Assembly: GCA_002404465.1 (NCBI GenBank)
Contig: DHJT01000041.1
Coordinates: 1-20,374 of the forward strand
Length of the DNA: 20,374 nt
Direction of reading: 5' to 3'
From: Sutterella sp. UBA4713
GTDB taxonomy: Bacteria; Pseudomonadota; Gammaproteobacteria; Burkholderiales; Burkholderiaceae_F
A program made the translations under genes and the position numbers. The notes under the pieces were generated by a model that saw nothing but the letters and a program-made list of their open reading frames with translations, was not told the origin of the DNA and did no database searches. Shown piece by piece: positions 15,190 through 20,374 of this stretch. Position 1 is the first letter of the stretch, and every line of letters begins with the position of its first letter.

Positions 15190-17541
15190 GTGAAGAAAAA
15201 CAACTCTTTTGCCGGAAAATTCAGTCGCTTTATTTGTTGGTGTTTCGGGATCGGTCTGGCTGGTCTTGTCAGTGGGATCTGTGTCGGTCTTATTGTTTTT
15301 TCCGTTGTCTATTCCCAATTACCGTCGATTGACGCCTTAACCGATTACAAGCCGAAGATTCCGTTGCGAGTCTACAGTGCTGAAGGAATCTTAATCGGCG
15401 AATTCGGTGAAGAGCATCGAGATTTTCTCCGTTTGCATGAAATTCCTCCTTTTGTGCGCAACGCCGTTCTAGCCGCCGAAGATGACGGCTTTTACGCGCA
15501 TTCGGGTATCGAATTTACCGGTATCGCCCGTGCAGCTATCGCCAATCTGATTACAGGACGTCGCGGTCAAGGCGGCTCGACGATTACAATGCAAGTCGCA
15601 CGCAACTTCTTTTTATCTTCTGAACGCACGTACACGCGCAAGCTTTATGAAGTTGCTATGGCCTACAAGATTGAAAATACCCTGTCTAAAGACCAAATTT
15701 TCGAGGTTTATCTCAACCAGATTTATTTGGGCCAACGAGCTTACGGCTTTGCATCAGCCGCTAAAGTGTACTTTGGCAAGGAACTTGAAGACTTAAGCAT
15801 CGGCGAAGCTGCGACCATTGCCGGTCTTCCTGTCGCCCCATCTGCCTACAACCCGATTGTCAATCCGCAAAGAGCCAACATGCGAAAGAATTATGTTTTG
15901 GGACGCATGCGCACACTCGGATTTATTTCTCAAGAAGAATACGATCGGGAAATGGAACGTCCGATTGTGGCAAAAAAACCGAGTGAACGGCGCCTGACTG
16001 CAACAAAAGGGGAAGAAAGCCTTCACGCCGAATATGCCGCCGAGCTAGCACGCATGCTTATATACGATACCTTCAAGGAGGAAACATACTCGCTCGGTCT
16101 GAATGTGTACACAACAATTCGGGCCGCCGATCAAAAAGCCGCCTGGAACGCTGTTCGTAAGAATCTGATTCAATATGATCGTCGCTACGGATTCCGCGGA
16201 CCGACATCGGTAATCGATATTTCCAATCCCGAGACGCGAAAATCCGACATTACTTTAGCTTTAGCCGAAGCTCCGACTTCCCCAAACTTATTTCCAGCCG
16301 TAATTACAGCTGTTTCCGACAAGGAAATCCGAGCGACCTTTGACGCAGAGACAGAAGTTGTGCTTGACAAAGAAAGTCTGAAATTCGCAGGTCTGTCAAA
16401 CAAGAAGAAATACTGGAAGAAAAAATCTCGGGCAAAGGACTTGACCGTCGGTGCCGTCGTGCGCCTTTCAAAAACACCGACCGGGACATGGACTCTGGCA
16501 CAAACCCCAGAAGTGCAAGCCGGTTTTGTCAGCGCAGAATTTAATACAGGAGCCGTTCGGGCTTTAGTCGGCGGATTTGACTTTTATCTCAATATGTTTA
16601 ACCACGTGACACAAGCTGTTCGTCAGCCCGGGTCCACGTTCAAGCCATTTATTTATTCTGCCGCATTGGACAAAGGTTTTAATCCGGCGACAATTATCAA
16701 TGATGCCCCGATCTTCATCGATCCGCGCTTGACGGGAGGAGAGCTTTGGGAGCCACGCAACTACGACAATCGGTTTGACGGACCGATGACACTGGCAACT
16801 GCTCTGAAAAAGTCCAAAAACTTGGTCTCGATTCGTGTCATGCAAGCTATCGGCGCCCATTACGCGCAAAAGTTTATCTCCCGATTCGGCTTTCCTCCGT
16901 CGCGCACTCCGGCCCAACTGACAACGGCACTCGGAGCCGGAGGAGCAACACCATGGGAAATGCTTGCCGGGTATTGCGTTTTTGCTAACGGAGGATTTCG
17001 CGTCAAACCATACCTGATTGACCGTGTGACCGATCAAGATGGTAACGTTGTAATGAAGGTCCACAATCCGGCGGCCGGAGACGAACAAATTCGCGTTTTA
17101 GACGAACGCAACGCCTTTGTGATGCACACGCTGTTAAACGGTGTAATCCGCGACGGAACAGGACGGCGCGCCTATCGGGCACTCAAGCGACCGGACATGG
17201 GTGGAAAGACAGGGACCTCCAACAATTCGTACGATGCCTGGTTTGCCGGCTATGCTGGAAGGCTTGTCGCTGTCGGCTGGATGGGCTTCGATCAAATGAA
17301 GCCCCTTGGGAACCGTGAAACAGGCGGCGGCCTGGTTCTGCCAATTTGGGTCGAATACATGCAAGATGTGCTCGTCGATGAGCCACCCTACAAACGCATA
17401 CAACCCTCGAGTGTCGTGTTGATTAACGGCAATTACTACTATGCCGACAGCGTCGATCAAAGCGTGCGTGACGTCCCTTTGAACGGAAAAGTCGAAGAAA
17501 AGAATTTAGACCGCGATATCCTGCGCGATCAGATTTTTTGA
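15190..17541 (+). CDS. mrcA: Class A penicillin-binding protein PBP1A
   Basis: Bifunctional peptidoglycan synthase of 783 aa, anchored in the inner membrane by one segment at about residues 18-42, with the catalytic part in the periplasm. The GT51 glycosyltransferase domain has E97 in AAEDDGFYAH, then GGSTITMQVARN and KIENTLSKDQIFEVYLNQIYLG. The transpeptidase domain has the SxxK serine S482 (STFK), SKN at 542-544 and KTGT at 673-676, so both activities look intact. An OB-like segment with a basic stretch (about 390-420) lies between them. The start is GTG at 15190 with AGGG six bases upstream; it places the membrane segment correctly after a basic N-terminus. Its 3' end overlaps cyaY by 13 bases on the opposite strand. 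Confidence 0.95.
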   Translation: MKKNNSFAGKFSRFICWCFGIGLAGLVSGICVGLIVFSVVYSQLPSIDALTDYKPKIPLRVYSAEGILIGEFGEEHRDFLRLHEIPPFVRNAVLAAEDDGFYAHSGIEFTGIARAAIANLITGRRGQGGSTITMQVARNFFLSSERTYTRKLYEVAMAYKIENTLSKDQIFEVYLNQIYLGQRAYGFASAAKVYFGKELEDLSIGEAATIAGLPVAPSAYNPIVNPQRANMRKNYVLGRMRTLGFISQEEYDREMERPIVAKKPSERRLTATKGEESLHAEYAAELARMLIYDTFKEETYSLGLNVYTTIRAADQKAAWNAVRKNLIQYDRRYGFRGPTSVIDISNPETRKSDITLALAEAPTSPNLFPAVITAVSDKEIRATFDAETEVVLDKESLKFAGLSNKKKYWKKKSRAKDLTVGAVVRLSKTPTGTWTLAQTPEVQAGFVSAEFNTGAVRALVGGFDFYLNMFNHVTQAVRQPGSTFKPFIYSAALDKGFNPATIINDAPIFIDPRLTGGELWEPRNYDNRFDGPMTLATALKKSKNLVSIRVMQAIGAHYAQKFISRFGFPPSRTPAQLTTALGAGGATPWEMLAGYCVFANGGFRVKPYLIDRVTDQDGNVVMKVHNPAAGDEQIRVLDERNAFVMHTLLNGVIRDGTGRRAYRALKRPDMGGKTGTSNNSYDAWFAGYAGRLVAVGWMGFDQMKPLGNRETGGGLVLPIWVEYMQDVLVDEPPYKRIQPSSVVLINGNYYYADSVDQSVRDVPLNGKVEEKNLDRDILRDQIF

Positions 17542-17849
17542 TTGAAAAGAACCGGCTCGTTACAAATATAACTGAGCGCCTGCTCCAATGCCGTCTGGAT
17601 ATCCAGATGTCCATTGGAGGCGACCCACTTGACCCCGTCATAGGCAAAACGAAACCCACCGGCACGGCTTGCTAGCCAAACTTCCGATGTCGGAGCGTGT
17701 ATGTTTAAGACGGCCTGTTCACCCGTCTCACTCTCAAGTGTAAGTACGTTTCCGCTTTGTTCGGTTTCTATGTCTGCAGAAAGTCTTTCCGTTGCCGCCT
17801 CAATTCGATTGAATAGCTCCTGTGCTTTTTCAAGAAACGCTGTTTCCAT
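17529..17849 (-). CDS. cyaY: Frataxin-like iron donor CyaY
   Basis: Small acidic cytoplasmic frataxin homologue (106 aa) that binds iron and tunes iron-sulfur cluster assembly by IscS. The N-terminal helix is rich in Glu and Asp (ETAFLEKAQELF to AATERLSADIE), and the beta sheet contains the hallmark EVWLASRAGGFRF followed by DGVKW, matching QIWLSSPSGPKRYDW of E. coli as I recall it. Gene location between the 3' end of mrcA (13-bp convergent overlap) and divergent lptM is the usual Burkholderiales arrangement. The ATG is next to lptM's candidate -10 on the other strand. Confidence 0.9.
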   Translation of the reverse strand: METAFLEKAQELFNRIEAATERLSADIETEQSGNVLTLESETGEQAVLNIHAPTSEVWLASRAGGFRFAYDGVKWVASNGHLDIQTALEQALSYICNEPVLFNQKI

Positions 17850-17854
17850 ATAAT
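17849..17854 (+). promoter_or_regulatory. Perfect -10 box TATAAT for lptM-lysA
   Basis: An exact TATAAT overlaps the first base of divergent cyaY. The -35 position at 17-bp spacing holds TTTTTC (17826-17831), a poor match. A transcript starting near 17861 would leave about 27 bases before the lptM ATG at 17888. Plausible but single-box evidence. Confidence 0.4.
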
Positions 17855-17887
17855 TACATTCTCATTTGTTTTGTAGAAAAGTCCCCC

Positions 17888-18019
17888 ATGAGAAAGACTT
17901 TTGTTCTGGTTCTGCTGATTGTTGCTCTTTCCGGTTGCGGCTTAAAAGGAGCGCTTTATCTTCCCGACAGTCACGAACAGACCCCTGCGCCGACAGCCCC
18001 TGCCGACGTATCCCGTTAA
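17888..18019 (+). CDS. lptM: LPS translocon maturation lipoprotein LptM (YifL)
   Basis: Outer membrane lipoprotein of 43 aa. After MRK comes a hydrophobic run FVLVLLIVAL and the lipobox LSGC, with the acylated cysteine at residue 17, followed by the family signature GLKGALYLP. It helps the LptD/LptE LPS export complex mature oxidatively in E. coli. An in-frame upstream ATG at 17822 exists but lies inside divergent cyaY and would bury the signal peptide, so ATG 17888 is chosen. The tail after YLP is short and proline-rich. It precedes lysA by 22 bp, a conserved pairing in proteobacteria, and the two are probably co-transcribed. Confidence 0.9.
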   Translation: MRKTFVLVLLIVALSGCGLKGALYLPDSHEQTPAPTAPADVSR

Positions 18020-18041
18020 TCGAACAAGTCAGTAGAACACC

Positions 18042-19316
18042 ATGAATTCCGATGACTATATTACATCCTGTCTTTCCGAAAAAGACGGTCGCCTTTTCTG
18101 CGAAGCGTGCGATCTCGTAGAACTGGCCGACAGATTCGGAACTCCGCTTTACGTGTATTCGCATGCCGAGCTAGCCTCACGAGCCAGAACTTGGAGCGAA
18201 GCGATTAAGGGAACACAAGATCGGGTTTTCTTTGCGATGAAAGCCAATTCCACCAAGGCCATTCTCAAAGAATTCTTTAAAGCCGGAATCGGAGCGGATA
18301 TCGTTAGCGGTGGAGAACTGATGCGGGCACTAAATGCCGGCCTCAAGGCTCAATCCGTTGTGTATTCGGGTGTAGGAAAAAGCGCACGCGAAATTGCCGC
18401 TGCTCTCGAAGCAGGCATCCTGTGTTTCAATATAGAAAGCGAGTCAGAGCTGTATCGCATCAGCAACACGGCCTGTGAGCTTGGCAAAACCGCTACCGTC
18501 AGTTTTCGTGTCAACCCGGATGTCGACGCAAAAACACACCCGTACATTTCGACAGGACTGAAAAACAACAAATTCGGCATCCCCTACAACGATGCATTGC
18601 GAATCTATAAAACCGCCGTCTCCTTACCGGGCATCCGAATCAGTGGCATCGATGCCCATATCGGAAGTCAAATTACTGACATTGCCCCCTTTGTTCACGC
18701 ACTTGAAAAAGTTCTCGATATTGTCGACACCTTGGCTCAATCTTCGATCGTACTCGATCATATTGACGTCGGAGGAGGCCTCGGGATTCGTTATACCGAC
18801 GAAAACCCGCCGAACGTTATTGATTTGGTTACGGCACTGCGCCAAACGAAAGAAAAGCGGGGCTACGCCTCAATGCCGCTTTATTTTGAACCCGGGCGCC
18901 ATCTCGTCGCTCCTGCCGGGATACTTTTAACACGTGTTGAGTATCTGAAACCGGGAAAACCGAAAAATTTCTGCATCACAGATGCCTCCATGACGGAAAT
19001 GATTCGACCTGCGCTTTACCACGCAAAAATGCCACTTTTTAACGCAGTCATTCGACGTGATGCCCCTCTCGCCTGGGATGTTGTCGGACCGGTGTGCGAA
19101 TCAAGTGACTGGCTTGCCAAAAACTTAAATTTAGCTGTCCGGGCCGGAGATATTCTTGTCATGCCAAATGCGGGCGCTTACGGCAGTTCCATGGCAAGCA
19201 CTTACAACTCAAGACCCTTGCCGGCCGAAGTACTAGTCGATGGACAGAAAGCCACCCTGATTCGCGATCGTTCAGATATTCGAGATTTGATGTCACTGGA
19301 GCATGACTTAACTTGA
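18042..19316 (+). CDS. lysA: Diaminopimelate decarboxylase
   Basis: PLP-dependent enzyme that makes L-lysine from meso-diaminopimelate, the last step of the pathway; 424 aa, normal length. K67 in FFAMKAN is the Schiff-base lysine. ADIVSGGEL, RVNPDVDAKTHPYISTG, KFGI, HIGSQITD, the glycine-rich GGGLGIRY phosphate loop, EPGRHLVAPAG, GPVCESSDWLA (active-site Cys) and GAYGSSMASTYNSRP follow in the canonical fold-III order. The ribosome binding site before ATG is weak. It follows lptM and ends convergent with slmA. Its TGA stop (19314-19316) falls within the first bases of a TnpB-type element-end-like hairpin block, so the last codons may have been reshaped by an insertion. Confidence 0.95.
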   Translation: MNSDDYITSCLSEKDGRLFCEACDLVELADRFGTPLYVYSHAELASRARTWSEAIKGTQDRVFFAMKANSTKAILKEFFKAGIGADIVSGGELMRALNAGLKAQSVVYSGVGKSAREIAAALEAGILCFNIESESELYRISNTACELGKTATVSFRVNPDVDAKTHPYISTGLKNNKFGIPYNDALRIYKTAVSLPGIRISGIDAHIGSQITDIAPFVHALEKVLDIVDTLAQSSIVLDHIDVGGGLGIRYTDENPPNVIDLVTALRQTKEKRGYASMPLYFEPGRHLVAPAGILLTRVEYLKPGKPKNFCITDASMTEMIRPALYHAKMPLFNAVIRRDAPLAWDVVGPVCESSDWLAKNLNLAVRAGDILVMPNAGAYGSSMASTYNSRPLPAEVLVDGQKATLIRDRSDIRDLMSLEHDLT

Positions 19317-19378
19317 CTTCCTCCTCGCCCTGAACGACGGGGCTTTACGCCGCAAGAGCCTCCTATACGAGGAGGAAT
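19312..19378 (-). mobile_element. IS200/IS605 (TnpB-type) right-end / omega-RNA-like remnant
   Basis: On the minus strand a 6-bp hairpin CCTCCT-CGTAT-AGGAGG (19375 to 19359) is followed by CTCTTGCGGCGTAAA, a second hairpin GCCC-CGTCGTTCA-GGGC (19343 to 19327), then GAGGAGGAAGTCAAG. Two hairpins ending in GTCAAG are what I recall from the right end of IS605-group elements, where the same sequence forms the 3' scaffold of the TnpB guide RNA. No tnpA or tnpB is nearby: slmA lies immediately upstream, so this is a solo end or relic. It may serve today as a terminator for slmA or lysA. The identification rests on memory of family sequences. Confidence 0.55.
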
Positions 19379-19999
19379 CTAATTAAACGAAAATAGCACC
19401 GGAGCCGCTTGGTCTAATAAGGCGGTCGGTTGCTCCGTAAATCCGCTTTGCGAAAAGCGTAGCCACTGAGCGACAACAAAATCGAGCATTACCTGTGCAC
19501 GCGCCTGTGCATCGAAGACCGCCGAAATTTCCCTATTAACCGAAGCAAGAACGAGAGAATTTTTAATTGACTCTCGAATCATTTTGAGGACTTTTTCTTT
19601 TTCGCCTGAAAGATTTGCCTCCTCGTAAATAAGGGCCTCGCCTGTCAAGACTCGTGTCAATCCTGGATTTTTTTCAGCAAAAAGAAGCAAATATCGCAAT
19701 TTCAAGTAGGCTCGATTTATCATCGAGACCTGCGGATATGCATCCGCGCTACGCAGTGTGATATCAAGAAGTTGAGCCGATCGCTTTAAAACTTCTCCGA
19801 GGATCTGAGCTTTCCCAGAAAAATGACGATATAAGCATGCTTCACTCACACCGATCTTTGCAGCGATTTCTTTGGTGGTAAAACGACTTTGAACAGGTTC
19901 ACCGAGAATACTGACAACAGAGTCCATAATCTGAATCCTACGGATAGACCCATTCTTGTATTGGCGCTTAACTCGAACAAAAGCTTCTTGCGTAGTCAT
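19379..19999 (-). CDS. slmA: TetR-type nucleoid occlusion factor SlmA
   Basis: DNA-binding cell-division regulator (206 aa from the chosen start; E. coli SlmA is ~198 aa). It binds chromosomal sites and blocks FtsZ assembly over the nucleoid. The N-terminal TetR helix-turn-helix FTTKEIAAKIGVSEACLYRHF follows a basic region, and NPGLTRVLTGEALIYEE is the SlmA-specific core segment, nearly as in E. coli. An open frame continues upstream to 20161, but that extension translates the 3' end of a group II intron, and a promoter candidate (TACAAT at 20032-20037) lies between, so ATG at 19997-19999 is preferred. Ribosome binding site GGCGAAAG is moderate. It is convergent with lysA. A general TetR regulator is the alternative, but the core motif makes that unlikely. 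Confidence 0.85.
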   Translation of the reverse strand: MTTQEAFVRVKRQYKNGSIRRIQIMDSVVSILGEPVQSRFTTKEIAAKIGVSEACLYRHFSGKAQILGEVLKRSAQLLDITLRSADAYPQVSMINRAYLKLRYLLLFAEKNPGLTRVLTGEALIYEEANLSGEKEKVLKMIRESIKNSLVLASVNREISAVFDAQARAQVMLDFVVAQWLRFSQSGFTEQPTALLDQAAPVLFSFN

Positions 20000-20031
20000 T
20001 TCAAACTTTCGCCGTTCCAGATGATCTCGGC

Positions 20032-20058
20032 ATTGTATCGCAAGAAAATCTATCACAA
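20032..20058 (-). promoter_or_regulatory. slmA promoter candidate next to intron end
   Basis: On the minus strand TACAAT (20032-20037), five of six to the -10 consensus, lies 33 bases before the chosen ATG. The best -35 match, TTGTGA (20053-20058), is only 15 bp upstream and begins exactly at the predicted first exon base after the group II intron. The spacing is short, so the -10 carries most of the weight. Confidence 0.4.
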
Positions 20059-20374
20059 ATCGAGTAGGTGGTAGGCGATTATTTCGCCTACCGACCTCTC
20101 TCACCACCGCCCGTATCGATCTGGTAGCGCCTTTCACGGGACGTTTTACGGCGGTTTCCATGGTTCAGTCCCCATAGCCGTTGACTCGGGTTAATCCGGT
20201 GCGGTGTTCTTTCCCACCATGCACCTTCTGCATCTACACCTCGGGTTCCGTGTAGCTTCGGGCTTAATCTTGTTTTGCAAACTTACCCACCCTCGAATGC
20301 CTTATGCTGTTCCTGTTCGTAAGGTCAGTGGTTTGCCTCCTGCTTCCTTCGGATTCCGCCTCGCGACGGACACC
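20059..20374 (-). mobile_element. Group II intron 3' part, no reverse transcriptase, runs off window
   Basis: Read on the minus strand, the segment has domain I-like landmarks of bacterial group II introns: GAAGGAAGCAGGAGGCAAAC, ACGAACAGGAACA, GTGGGTAAGTTTGC and AAGCCCGAAGCTACACGG. The 3' end is a textbook domain VI: GAG/CTC, a bulged branch-point A at 20065, AGGT/ACCT, then a 9-bp stem (20070-20078 with 20084-20092), ending CTACTCGAT with the splice site seven nucleotides after and including the branch A. A domain V candidate (20103-20155: ACCGCCGTA ... TACGGGCGGTGGT) is longer than the usual ~34 bases. No reverse transcriptase fits between domains, so it is ORF-less or internally deleted. 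The 5' end lies beyond the window. Confidence 0.75.

Noticed and set aside
17822..17887. Longer lptM start
   Set aside because: It would put 22 residues before the lipoprotein signal peptide and overlap divergent cyaY.
20000..20161. N-terminal 54-residue extension of SlmA
   Set aside because: It translates domains V and VI of the group II intron; the promoter candidate and family length favour ATG 19999.
19379..20374. A defence island or novel TetR-controlled system at the right edge
   Set aside because: The regulator has the SlmA core motif and there is no divergent target gene; the flanking sequence is explained by intron and element remnants.

Overview
This 20.4 kb window looks like a core chromosomal region of a betaproteobacterium in the Burkholderiales. 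A gut lineage such as Sutterellaceae would fit the moderate base composition and the protein types, but the genus is inferred, not proven. The clues are gene order and protein style. The set mrcA / cyaY (convergent) / lptM-lysA (divergent from cyaY) is a familiar Burkholderiales arrangement. The tandem double-length UvrA and SlmA also fit. No rRNA, CRISPR array or intact prophage is visible.

Layout. (1) Positions 1-106: a tRNA-Ala(GGC) on the minus strand, cut by the window edge, with a clear promoter. (2) 238-1573: rfaE2 (heptose nucleotide synthesis for LPS), convergent with galU (UDP-glucose). (3) 1769-10656: a tightly packed plus-strand run apaH, uvrA (tandem double), cca, folB, ttcA. Gaps are 5 bp or less and three neighbouring pairs overlap, so this is probably one operon mixing dinucleotide clean-up, DNA repair, tRNA maturation and folate synthesis. 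(4) 10662-14752: a minus-strand accessory-looking block of a RocB-like M20 peptidase, yjiH, yjiG and an M20D amidohydrolase, best read as uptake plus cytoplasmic hydrolysis of a peptide-like or N-acyl amino acid compound. A 10-bp inverted repeat lies just upstream of the yjiH promoter candidate. (5) 15190-19316: mrcA (PBP1A), cyaY on the opposite strand, lptM and lysA, i.e. cell envelope and iron-sulfur related housekeeping. (6) 19312-20374: slmA (nucleoid occlusion) on the minus strand, flanked by two mobile-element traces. An IS200/IS605 (TnpB-type) right-end-like hairpin pair sits between lysA and slmA. The 3' part of a group II intron without a reverse transcriptase lies directly upstream of slmA.

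Most of the window is conventional housekeeping sequence. The points that deserve a second look are: the fused UvrA, whose second copy lacks the insertion domain but keeps all four ATPase sites; the YjiH-YjiG pair sandwiched between two different M20 hydrolases with a possible operator; the reverse-transcriptase-less group II intron whose 3' end abuts the slmA promoter; and the omega-RNA-like hairpins whose boundary coincides with the lysA stop codon. I did not find a convincing new defence or signalling system here.
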